NCBI GenBank assembly: GCA_022592435.1
Contig: JABYQS010000025.1
Coordinates: 1-64,000 of the forward strand
Source of the DNA: Cerioporus squamosus
Taxonomy: Eukaryota; Basidiomycota; Agaricomycetes; Polyporales; Polyporaceae
Reading direction: 5' to 3'
DNA: 64,000 nucleotides
Positions within the stretch are counted from its first letter, which is position 1. Each line of letters starts with the position of its first letter. The notes under the pieces were generated by a model that was given only the letters and a program-made list of their open reading frames with translations, was not told the DNA's origin and made no database searches. Position numbers and translations under genes: made by a program. Positions 33,599 to 43,544 of this stretch are shown piece by piece.

Positions 33599-34036
33599 TT
33601 AGAGGAAGATGGGCGCGCAGCCGATAGAGATCAGACCGCCCTGGGACATGGCGAAGTTAGTACGTGACCCAACCAGACATCATCTGTACTACTCACGACG
33701 TTGTTGTTCTGGCAGCAGACAGCGTTGGACGAGCAGGCGTTGCCACCGCCGAGACCAACAGCGGAAATGCCTGAGCATTGGAGGCCGACCTGGCCGGTGA
33801 TGCTGCTCACATCGACACCGACGAGACCGAGAAGCACGGAAATGGCGCTCTCGTTGGTCTGAAGCAAAGCGTCAAGCATCAGTACACCGCTCGCTTCCGC
33901 AGGGAACCACCCGTACCTCATGGACCGAGTTGCAGCATTGGACCTCGCCGGTGCTGCAGTCACCGCGGCGGAGGGGGGTTGCGGCCGCAAGGAGAGGGAG
34001 GGCAAGGAGAGAGAAGGCAGCAGCACGAGCGAACAT
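33599..34036 (-). CDS. HYD-11, class I hydrophobin, compact
   Basis: Exons (minus) 34036-33917, 33858-33697 and 33640-33599 encode 107 residues. The signal peptide ([12 protein letters not shown]) is followed directly by LRRGD and the first cysteine, so there is almost no linker; the RR could be a Kex2-type processing site. The core is CSTGEVQCC, GLQCSGISAVGLGGG, ACSSNAVCCQNN, ISIGCAPIFL. Exon 2 starts TNESAISVLLGLVG. The frame is intact, with a TATA box about 125 bp upstream. Confidence 0.94.
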
Positions 34037-35451
34037 GGTGAGTGAGTGTGGGGGTTGGGGGTTGAAAGAGTGACTAGGTTGTGCTTGGGAGCTGAGAGAC
34101 GAGAAAGACTGCGAACGGGAAGAACGCGATGGGGACTTGTCGTCGCGCTCCACCAGGTTTATATACGGTTCCCGATGGGCTCGTACGCGCCCGTTCACCG
34201 CGACCGTACGCGACCTTGGGCTGGACGCGTGTTTCGCGTTGGACGGTGCGTCACACTGTTCCGACCCACACCTCTGCGCGACTCAAAGTTCCTCACCCTC
34301 GCAGCCGAGTCCTGTGCGACCACTAGCGCGCTTCCACTGCGTTGGGGGCGGAATACGTACGCCGAACGGCCACTCCATTCCACCACCTACGCGAGATTGC
34401 CCCCGGCGCGGCGGCCTGCGGCAGCTCTGCAGCAGGAGGGCGCGGTCGGCCACAATGTGACGGGGCGCAGCCGCTATGTACGCGACGCAGGCGGGATTGG
34501 CGCTCATGGGGGACAACCTTCTTTCATTTGATCGGCTACAATCCGCATGCCCGGCCGCACCTTCCAGCTCATGCGGACGGAAGTTTTTGACACGCTGCGC
34601 TGTGTCAGACACACCTCGACTCTGAGATCTGCAGGCTGGGCAGCGCCGGAGAAGTGAAGCAGGAGGTGCGTGGCGTCGCATTTGATATGATGTACCGTCT
34701 CTGCATTCACTGTCAGCTGAACGCTTCTAGTACAAGGGACGCCATATAGCGAACAATCTCTTAGAGGTCTGGGCGACTTCGGGCGAGGCCTTTCTTGGCC
34801 TAGTCCGGTACTTACGAGGGAACGCGGCGCGGCGTTGTTAGAATTTTGCCTTCATTTTCCGCTGTGACACTGACAGGGTCGAGGGCTGGTCGAGGGTGAG
34901 ATTCACCGTCATAATCCACTGTCGGAGATCGTGCTAACTCCCTCGCGTAGGTCTTCTTTGTTTCTTCAAGCTGCTGCCCGCCGCTCGGGCGCCCCGACGG
35001 CAGGATGCCTCGAGGCATTGCAGCGCCGTGGACTCGGAGTCAGAGTCATCAAGCACGACCCGCAGGCGTTGGACTTGGGCTGCAGTCGGAGGACGCTAGT
35101 ACTCGCACATCGCCGGTGCGATTCCGCATCGAATGTGTGCTTGCGTCCTTCAGAGTCACTGATTCGTGAGCATCGTCTAGCCATCGTTTGGACGTCGTTG
35201 TTGTGCTGCACGAGAAACCAACCACGATAATGTGGCGCGATGTCTGATTCGCAGTATCGCACATACCTGGCACATACCGAGTTCTTTCGCCGTGCCCTAA
35301 GGACATACTGAATCGCGAGTCGCCCCGATGTTCTGCAACAACCCATGTAGTATCAACGCAAACGACGGCATACAAGAAATCATCAACATCCGATCGCACT
35401 CGCTATTCCAACCCCAGCCTGTCCTTCGTCATTCGAACGTGTGACTACTCC
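34037..35451. other. 1.4-kb spacer, no gene recognised
   Basis: HYD-11 upstream and HYD-12 downstream region. Open frames here match no family I know. Confidence 0.45.
34158..34165 (-). promoter_or_regulatory. TATA box of HYD-11
   Basis: TATATAAA on the minus strand, about 125 bp before the ATG. Confidence 0.5.
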
Positions 35452-35900
35452 TCAGAGGGTGACCGGGACGCAGCCGATGGAGAGGAGGCCCCCCTGCGGT
35501 TGATTGTGAGTTACTTCTCGCAGAGACTTCGACGGTCGCGTTACTTACGACGTTGTTGTTCTCGCAGCACACGGCCTGGGCATCGCAGGTGTTCCCGGTG
35601 CCGACACCGATCACGGTGATGGGCGAGCAGTTCAGTCCAACGAGGACGCTGAGGTCCTGGAGGACGATACCGAGAAGGCCGAGGATGATGCCAACGCCCA
35701 GCGAGTTCGCCTGTGTGGGCAACAGCTGTGAGTATGATATTCATCTGTCTCCCGCTACATTGGCTTACGCTCTGGGTTTGCTGGCAGCACTGAATTGGGC
35801 CGGTGCTGCAGGTCTGGCGCCTCTCGAGCTCGACGGGGGTGGCGGCCGCAAGGAGGGGAAGGGCAAGAGCAGAGACAGCGATAGCGCGAGAGAAGATCAT
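35452..35900 (-). CDS. HYD-12, class I hydrophobin, compact
   Basis: Exons (minus) 35900-35769, 35710-35549 and 35493-35452 encode 111 residues. The signal peptide ([13 protein letters not shown]) is followed by VELERRQ, which looks like a dibasic processing site before the first cysteine. The core is [47 protein letters not shown]. Exon 2 ([19 protein letters not shown]) has 54 codons. The frame is intact; a TATA box lies about 100 bp upstream. Confidence 0.94.
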
Positions 35901-35999
35901 TGTGGATCGGTGGGTGCGAGGGCGAATGCGAATGCGCTAGTGCTCGAGGTAGCTGAACTGGGTTGTTCTGCTGAAGTTTGGAGGTCGCAAACGTACGCC

Positions 36000-36005
36000 T
36001 TTATA
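36000..36005 (-). promoter_or_regulatory. TATA box of HYD-12
   Basis: TATAAA on the minus strand, about 100 bp before the ATG. Confidence 0.5.
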
Positions 36006-38241
36006 TCTTTCCGCCTCCCCGCGAACCCTTGCGGCCGCACTCGGACGATCAAGCTCGGTTTCAATAGTACAACGAGATGGTATGTCGGACTCATGCGCTT
36101 GTCTGACATACGTTCACGCTCTAACGTTGCCATGTGTGACTTGTTTCGAAGTATTCGTGAGACCCCGACAGGTCCTTCACCCTCGCCCTGGGACCCCCAA
36201 TTCTACATCTTCGTCCCTCCAGATCTCCCACTTCGTATGTCTTGGCCCCTGGAGAGCGTGCATCAGTCTTATTCTTCGTTCAATACAACAGCCGCCACGC
36301 ATCCCATGTTGCGGAGTTTGGCTTCCTCCAGCTCTTGACCATCGCCGGTCGTCATCGCTGTCAAGAAACGATGCTTGGCAGATTCTTCCGGTTTCCAACG
36401 CCCGGTGGTGAGTCTCACTGGTATTCTGCAATCCTCTATAGCCACCTTTCTACCACTGGCGCATCGCCGAGAGGGCTCCGGGCCCTCAGCGTGTGTCTCA
36501 TGAATGTTCCAGCACGGCCAGACTGGACACTCTGGATTTCGGGCCATATTCCCGCCTGGGCACAATGGACACGGATCTCGCTCGATGACTGAGTACATCC
36601 TGATCCGCGTGGTGCATATTTGGGGGACCATGCTGTCCATCGACGGTCAAACTCCATGTACTGTGGTACTGGAATACCGCGGACTCCCAGGAACGGTGCT
36701 TTTCCTCTTGTCCTTCTGACTTGCATCCAATCGTTGCGCTCACTGCTCTCTTCCGTTTGTAGTCACGACTGTCATCCTCGAGGCGGCAACTAGCAATGCC
36801 GACTTGGTGGCATTTGATAAAACGGCGGACGCTATAGTCTGCGGAGACAGTACGACAGATGGCGGAGTGCATGTGCCGACAGAACAGGGTCAATTCTAAT
36901 GGTCCTCGGGGAGTCTCCGCCTCGCAGGTGAGGTGTTGCAATGCTGCGGAGAGATGGATACACGGTGAGTCTCCTTCTCATTGGCTGGGCGGAAATTCGG
37001 TAACGAACTGAATGGCCTGAACGCCGCCTAGGAGCGCTTTGATATTCGGGTCGACTCGCGCGCGTCGCTCGTACTCATCTCGGCGTGTCACCAGCTGGTC
37101 CGCGCTCCGTCATTGGTTTGTGCCACCGACGCAATCCCATGCAACGTGAACGGACCGGGTAGGAAACCCCTGGTGAGTACACTACGTCCAATGCCGCTTG
37201 TCAACTGCAACTTTTTGGCAGCTCTGTGACATCTCCGGTCGTTCGTTCGTCCAAACCCGGTGGAACGATCATATGGACGGCGGTGGCGCGCCCAGGCACA
37301 CCAATGGTCGAGGTCTTCTATTTCACTCTCCGTCCGCTGTGAGAACAAACATCTACGGTACCCGGTAAGCTCTTTACCTCCGCATCCACGACGTATGTGA
37401 GCTTCTGACGGCCTATGCTTGAGCCGGCAGGTGCGCTCAGGCCGCAGAGGGTCCGCATTCTCCCTTCGCCGAGGCTCCTTGTACATACCATGCCAGTCGG
37501 ATGAGCGGATGAGCCTGTATCCTCTGAGATGCGCCACACCGAGCTTGTGGCTCTCATGGTTTGCCATTAGGCTTGTGTTCGAAGAGCTCCCGGCTCTAAA
37601 CCGTCACTGCCTCAGGAGGACCCAGATTGAGAGATCGAGGTGGTATCGATCTTCCAGGGGACTGGCGACAGGCAATTATGCGCCCCCGTGTCCGCCGGAA
37701 TTCTCCCACAACCTTTGGAGGTTATCCTCCCATACCATGTCATTGGATCGACTGGCCGCTCTAGCTCTTCGCTTAGCGGAGTTTCTCTCAGTGGACGAAC
37801 AACATGCCTGAGCGCGGGAGGGCTATTGTCCTTCTGATACTTTAGGTAATGTCTTCCGCCTCGATGCCGCTTCTGGAGCTCACTGGTTGAGCAGGATGAA
37901 CTTCTCCACCCGCTGTTCCTCCTCGTCGCTCCACAAACTTGTGTATGTTGCGTGGTCTCGAGAGACCCGCGTCATGTCGGTTTGGTCAGCCTGCTGCCCG
38001 TCGGAGCCGCGAGCGGTACGATGCGTCATGAACATGACGGTGTTGACAGCAACTTCTCCAATACGGTGTGCGCGCAAGATCACGCCTGCTCTGTTGTGTG
38101 GGTCGCCCAGATCGTCCATTCAACGGCCCTCCGGCTGATGGGTTTCTGACAGGTATGTCTTGGCCGGGCGCATGACAAAACATGCCAGGTCCCGAAGGTC
38201 AGCGGTACTGCCTAGATGTACTGAACGCTGCTCGAGTTCAG

Positions 38242-38248
38242 TATAAAA
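38242..38248 (+). promoter_or_regulatory. TATA box of HYD-13
   Basis: TATAAAA about 95 bp before the ATG. Confidence 0.55.
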
Positions 38249-38337
38249 GCTCGCAGCCGATGTTGCTAGCTCCTCAGTTCAGCTCTCCCCTGCAGAACTA
38301 CCCCGCAGCCTTACCAGCAGCAACCCGAGCATCCACC

Positions 38338-38871
38338 ATGTTCACTCGCGCCGTCGCCACCTTCTACTTCATCTTCTCCCTCGCCCTCCTTGCGGTCGCC
38401 ATGCCCGGTGGTGCGCCTCCCACGAAGACCACCACCGTGACCTCGCCTGCGAAGACGACCACCATCACGGTGACTGCTCCGGGGTCGAGCCCTACCGGCG
38501 GCACCTGTAGCACCGGACCCATCCAGTGCTGCAACCAGGTCGGCAAGGTAAGACTCCTCGATGTCCTCGAACCTGTCACCGACAATTGTACTGATCTTCG
38601 TGTACTACAGGCCACTGACTCCGTCTTCGGTGTCCTCCTCGGGTTGCTGGGCATTGTCATTGACGGTCTCGACGTCGTGCTTGGTCTCGACTGCTCTCCG
38701 ATTACCGTCATCGGTGTTGGCAGTGGCGGTTCTTGCAACGCCAACGTGGTCTGCTGCCAGAACAACAACGTCGTAAGTCAACATGTTCGTTCTGCACGCC
38801 TTGTTCGCAGAACTCATACTTGCACGCAGGGCGGTCTCATCTCCATTGGCTGCATTCCGATCATCCTCTGA
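38338..38871 (+). CDS. HYD-13, class I hydrophobin with Thr-rich linker
   Basis: Exons 38338-38547, 38611-38772 and 38830-38871 encode 137 residues. The signal peptide (FYFIFSLALLAVAMP) is followed by a linker with two TKTTTVT / KTTTITVT blocks. The core is [47 protein letters not shown]. Among the right-hand members of the array it alone has a long Thr-rich linker, resembling HYD-3 and HYD-5. The frame is intact. Confidence 0.94.
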   Translation: MFTRAVATFYFIFSLALLAVAMPGGAPPTKTTTVTSPAKTTTITVTAPGSSPTGGTCSTGPIQCCNQVGKVRLLDVLEPVTDNCTDLRVLQATDSVFGVLLGLLGIVIDGLDVVLGLDCSPITVIGVGSGGSCNANVVCCQNNNVVSQHVRSARLVRRTHTCTQGGLISIGCIPIIL

Positions 38872-39796
38872 GATCGGAGAGTTCTGGGGTTGACGATTGC
38901 TTCGTGGGGATGCTTCGCGCGTAGTCTCTGGAATCGTACTGTATGGGCTTTCGGGCTGTCAACTGTTACTGTACTACTACCATCCGTCGTCGGCGAAATA
39001 TCATGGGATTAATGTGGATGCGAACCTAGAGGTAGAGCGTCAAAGCTTGTCGGGAGCGAGACGAACGTCGGATAAGCTCAGACAGAACGTTCTTCGATCA
39101 TGAGTAAGTACTCAGTAAGTCGCGCATAGAATGCGAGCCGGGCCTGTCTGAAGGTCTAAACTGGCGCCTTGAGAGTGCGGGCTTGCGCAAATCACTATCG
39201 AAATCAGTATCTCTCGCTCGTACTACGGCTTGCCTACCCGATACCATGAATGGCCGCGTTCCTACGTGAACTTGTTCCCTTCGGCGATGTCGGGACCTCC
39301 GAAGGGGTCCGCTCCTCTGATCAGCGGCCGAAAGGCTATCATGTTGCACAAGCAGTTGTTTAGCCACCCCAAATCAAACAATGCCTTGCTGCTGTATCGA
39401 GGAAATTGATTCCGCAGGCGTTTGGTGTCTCGAGCAGCGCTCGCCGAAAAGCCGGTTCAGCGCAGTGGCAAACTCCGCCAAAGCCGCACGACGGACGTAC
39501 CAGACCGTCGTACAGTCAAGAAGCACAATACATCTCTGACGGTTACTGTACATCAAGATGGAGAGCCCAGAGCGACATGCGGAGAAGAGACAAATATACA
39601 CAGACGTACGAAGCAGAGGCAGTGACAGACGGTCCAGACACGGATGCACTCCGGGATGCACCTCAACTCCATTTGTGGGAGGCAAGGACGGAATCGATGT
39701 GAAATCGGAATCCCGCATCTGGCAGGATGATTGGTTGGTAAGCTTATGTGCCTTCAGAACATGGGATCGGACGATGGGTGTTGTAGGCTCACACTT
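38872..39796. other. convergent spacer, no gene recognised
   Basis: 3' regions of HYD-13 and the GFA-family gene. Open frames match no family I know. Confidence 0.45.
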
Positions 39797-40297
39797 CTAC
39801 TCCAGCCTCGTCGAGGTGTTCTCGTACCCGTTCCACTTGCCTAGATCGTCCTTTACGTCCAACATCCGCGTCTCATAGAAGATGTGGGCGGTCGGCCGGA
39901 CGCTCTCCCAGTCCAGGATCTTCCCGGCCTCGTCCCTGGCGAGGTGCGCGCCCCACACGCTGCGGTTGTCCGTCTTCGAGTTCGCGGACATAACGCATGC
40001 GCCGCACAATATGCACCTCCAGCGCGTCTTCCACGGCTTGGCTGCGACCACGTAAGAGTCGAGGCGGTCTTCGTGCGGCGCCGGATGCGTCCACATGAAC
40101 GCGCTCGCGGGAAAGTGGATGGTGTGCACGAACGGGCAGCCTGTATAAGCGATGGTAAGCCGCTTGGCATGCGCTGAGCACAAAGGGGTTCCTTCACCGG
40201 ACAAACGTTGACAGGCCGTGCAGTGACAGTATGCACTGAGGGTGGGTGCGCCCGCAACAGCGTATGATACCGAACCGCAGAAGCATGCGCCCCTCAT
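39797..40297 (-). CDS. GFA-family (Mss4-like fold) zinc-binding protein
   Basis: Exons (minus) 40297-40198 and 40140-39797 encode 147 residues. The 57-nt intron has no in-frame stop; splicing it out restores the family motif YCHCTACQRLSGCPFVHTIHFP. Zinc-ligand cysteines fit the GFA (glutathione-dependent formaldehyde-activating enzyme-like) pattern: CFCG near the start, CHCTAC, and CILCGAC in the second half. The whole domain is present at about the usual length. Substrate is unknown; many fungal members have no proven formaldehyde activity. It is a cytosolic-type gene between HYD-13 and HYD-14, with no obvious link to hydrophobins. Confidence 0.85.
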   Translation of the reverse strand: MRGACFCGSVSYAVAGAPTLSAYCHCTACQRLSGEGTPLCSAHAKRLTIAYTGCPFVHTIHFPASAFMWTHPAPHEDRLDSYVVAAKPWKTRWRCILCGACVMSANSKTDNRSVWGAHLARDEAGKILDWESVRPTAHIFYETRMLDVKDDLGKWNGYENTSTRLE

Positions 40298-41790
40298 GGT
40301 GTGTGTTGATCGTCGGATGATTGGTCACTGTAGCAAGACAGCCTTGATGTAGCAGAGTATTGCGGTCGCCTCAGAGCTCACGCACGGTGCAGAACATACC
40401 TCCGCCTTCCCAGGATACACGATCACGTGAGGACGCGCAGACGCGACGCGTCGGGGTGGCGGATTCCTCTCAGGCTGTTGGGCCAATGGGCCACAACGAG
40501 TCGGAGTGTACACGAGCAGCTATGCATCTACGTGCTCGAGAGCTACTGAAGGCAGCATGGGCCTTGCGGTATGGCTATGCAGCTCCCATCCGCCAAACGA
40601 AATTAGACTGTCGTGAACGCGGGCGCGGTCCAGTGAGAAGGGTCCAAAGAACCGGGCGTACGTATTCCACGGACACCGTGTTTTGCAGGTCGGCAGTCGC
40701 AGAAATGTAGAGCTTGGTATCTCGCAGAGTCCTCTCACTGCGGGCTTAAACAGTACGTGTGGGTGGCCTCTACGCGTCTTGGACGAATACCCTTTCGTCT
40801 GGACCTCCCTGTTCCGAAGTACTGAGGCCTTCGGTGACAGTAGAAGGCTCGTAATACGGCTATGTAGAATAATCACGTCGGAGACCACTGATCAATCAGA
40901 AGTGGGGTCTAAATGCTTACATATAACCCACAATCAACGCACGATTTCAGTTAGACTTCTAAGCTCGACGCTAGCGCAATTGGCATGGCAGGTTGTCCAA
41001 GCCTTACCCGTTGCGCTGGACGTCGAGCACTAAAACGACTTCACGCTCGTATACCATGACTCTACACCCTCAGTAGCATTATCCATGGTGCTATGGCTCG
41101 TGGTCAGCGATGCCGGGAGACTGCGCACTGGCAGTGCACACCTTCAAACCACCGATCAGACGAGGCCGTCGAAGCGAGGCCGGACACATTCTGAAACAGG
41201 AACAAGCTCGAGACTTCAAGCATGAGGATCGCAGTGCAGTAAGCGGGGTCATTTTCTTCCAAGCTCATTCAGTTGTCGTAAGCGACGAGCGCCCCGTCCC
41301 AACCCTAGCACATCCACAAGCCAGACGGCAGACGGTGAGTGGTTGAGACAGTTTGAAGGCGAGCCCGCTGATCCTGAACGCTCCAGGCGAGCTGCGAGGC
41401 CGCCCATACGAACGTTCATTGCGCGGTATGTTGTACCCGACGTCGAAGGCTCCATAGACTAGGGCCGCCGACACTAGCCGGTGAAGGGAGCGGGCGCAGA
41501 GCGGCATTCGGCAGGCCGCAGGGGCGCGACTTCGAACCCCATACCATGAACAGCGCGACGCTCGAGCGGAGCGGCGACTCGTTGGGACTTCGCGTTCGCG
41601 AAGTGCTGGCTCGCTGCTATTGGCAGAGCTGTGCATAGTCACGGAGTCACGGACGATGCTCTTCCAGCTCGGCGACGAGTATATATATCCTACAGGAAGG
41701 TCGACGGGACTTCAGTTCGCAGTCGCTCCAGCACCCGCAGAACACACGAACACTCTTAACTCACCGAACCCTCCAGTTCAAGTCTTCGCC
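40298..41790. other. 1.5-kb spacer, no gene recognised
   Basis: Divergent promoters of the GFA-family gene and HYD-14. I see no RNA gene; the sequence cgacttcgaacccc near 41530 recalls a tRNA T-loop but no matching acceptor or anticodon stem is present. Confidence 0.45.
41680..41688 (+). promoter_or_regulatory. TATA-like run of HYD-14
   Basis: Alternating TA run about 105 bp before the ATG. Confidence 0.5.
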
Positions 41791-42221
41791 ATGTTCACCC
41801 GCGTTGCTGCTGTTGCCTCTCTCATCGCTCTCCCCATCCTTGCGGTCGCCGCTGATGGCAGCTGCAGCACCGGTCCCGTTCAGTGCTGCGAGAGCCTCGA
41901 GAGTGTACGTCTCCCTGTTTCTGTCGGACTACTCTTCAGGATGCTGACTTGGAGATGCGACACAGGCGAACTCTGCGGCTGGTTCAGCCCTCCTCTCCCT
42001 GCTCGGTGTCGTCGTTGAGGACGTGACCGCCCAGATTGGTCTCACCTGTTCCCCGATCTCCGTCATCGGTGCTGGTGCTGGCAACGCATGCTCCGCGAAC
42101 GCCGTGTGCTGCCAGAACAACAACGTCGTGAGTACTATGCTAGACTATGCGCTATCTCATACTCACCTCGCTATTCTAGGGTGGCCTCATCTCTATTGGC
42201 TGTCTCCCTGTCTCGCTTTAA
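41791..42221 (+). CDS. HYD-14, class I hydrophobin, shortest member
   Basis: Exons 41791-41904, 41966-42127 and 42180-42221 encode 105 residues. The signal peptide (VASLIALPILAVAAD) runs almost straight into the first cysteine, leaving no linker. The core is SCSTGPVQCC, GLTCSPISVIGAGAG, ACSANAVCCQNN, ISIGCLPVSL. Exon 2 (ANSAAGSALLSLLG) has 54 codons. The frame is intact. It ends the array on the right. Confidence 0.94.
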
Positions 42222-42578
42222 GCTGAGCTTAGCGGAGTCTTCTCGTGGTGCATGTAGAGGAGTGGATGATAGCGTACCAACCGCATAATGTCATCGTTGC
42301 TTCGGCATCCCTGGTTTGATATGCTTCAGCGAGTGAAATGGCTACCTTGTCGACGTAGTACTGGTGTGCGTCAATGTCAACTTGCACGGTCGGTAGCGAG
42401 TGGGTGTGAGACTTCCTAACTGACGGCGAGCAGGAGATATACCAGGCTTGCATCGAGTTCGCCATATGCCTGAGGCGTGTTGAATGTTGCCTTCGTTCAC
42501 AAGTGTGTTGTAGAAAAGATACGGCATCCATTTGGAAGAACGACCAGGATACAGACATGATGTACAATTCACTCAGAC
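42222..42578. other. convergent spacer
   Basis: Shared 3' region of HYD-14 and the GH12 gene; nothing else seen. Confidence 0.5.
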
Positions 42579-43544
42579 TCAGTTGATCGCGAGACTGTAG
42601 GCTGAACTGCGAAGAGACGTCCGTCAGTACGACAGTTCGCGAACCTGAAACGGGACACCTACGTTGTTAGCGTAGCACTGCCCGACGTCGATTCGGTGCC
42701 CGCCTGTGCAGTGACAAGGTACTGCGACGAGGATACACCCTCGTTCTGGGTCAAGTACTGCATTAACAGAGATATCACAATCAGCGATACGCTCAACTCC
42801 GCAAAGCGCAGCACCTAGAGCTCACCGTGAAGAACGGCTTGAGGTCCCCGCTGAAGTTCGTGATCGTTCCGCTCGTGGGCAAGAACGAGAACACGTTGTT
42901 CGCGCCGTTCGAGCCGCTGTAGAGGTTCCAGGTGTGGCCGGCGAGCGAGATGCTCGACGCGACGGGCACGGGCTTCCCATCCGAGCCGTACTGCGACGAG
43001 ATCGGGCCCGCGTTGAAGTTCGCGAGCCAGATCATGATCTCGTTGACGTTTGAGCCCCCGGCGGTGTTCGAGGTGAAGAGGTCGTACGCGACGTCCGCGA
43101 TGATGGTGCCCGAGGTTGACTGGGACCACTTCCACGTCGTCTGCACGTCGCATCGCGGTGCGTCAGCTCAGCGCCGAACGAGGGCCGGGAGAGCAAGGGA
43201 CGCACCGGCATGCTGCTGATCGCGCTCAGCTGCTTGTTGATGCCCTGGTTGAGCTGGATGTTCGTGAAGCTCTTCACGCCGGACCCGCCCGTCCACGTCC
43301 AGTTCGTCTTCCACGAGACGGTGCTGCCGCTCAGGCTGACGAGGTTCGCGCACTGCGAGCCGCTCGTCGCGCCGTCCTTGCCCCACTGGTCGAGCAGGAG
43401 CGAGTACTGGCCCGCGGTCACGACGTCCCACTGGCCGCAGTGCGTGGACGTGTCGATGCTCTGGCGGGCCTCGAGCTCCACCGGGGCGGCGGATACGAGG
43501 AAGGGTGCTGCGAGCAGGACGAGGGCGAATGCTTTGGCGAACAT
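42579..43544 (-). CDS. secreted GH12 endo-beta-1,4-glucanase / xyloglucanase
   Basis: Hydrolyses beta-1,4-glucans or xyloglucan outside the cell. Exons (minus) 43544-43206, 43140-42826, 42757-42663 and 42606-42579 encode 258 residues. A signal peptide (VLLAAPFLVSAAP) and a short propeptide ending ARQ precede the GH12 beta-jelly-roll: CGQWDVV, VSWKTNWTWTGG, the NEIMIWLANFNAGPIS motif with the catalytic nucleophile Glu, and AQAGTESTSGSATL with the acid/base Glu. The last exon adds SAYSLAIN, the usual family ending; without this 28-nt exon the gene would end at a premature TAG, so I include it. Length is normal. It belongs to the plant-wall-degrading set and lies right beside the hydrophobin array. 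Confidence 0.93.

Larger units (their letters stand above)
35901..38337. other. 2.4-kb spacer between divergent HYD-12 and HYD-13
   Basis: Holds both promoters. Near 37000-37190 a plus-strand stretch reads as a plausible peptide (FDIRVDSRASLVLIS) up to a good donor at 37172. It faintly recalls a retroelement aspartic-protease motif, but the similarity is too weak to call. Confidence 0.4.

Noticed and set aside
37000..37190. Possible retroelement protease-like motif (RVDSRASLVLIS)
   Set aside because: Too short and too degenerate; no reverse transcriptase or LTR seen nearby.
41500..41545. tRNA-like T-loop sequence (cttcgaacccc)
   Set aside because: No matching acceptor stem, D-arm or anticodon arm at the right distance.
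8901..42221. Secondary-metabolite or CRISPR-like interpretation of the array
   Set aside because: The repeated units are spliced protein-coding genes with a known fold; there are no short regularly spaced repeats and no biosynthetic core enzyme.
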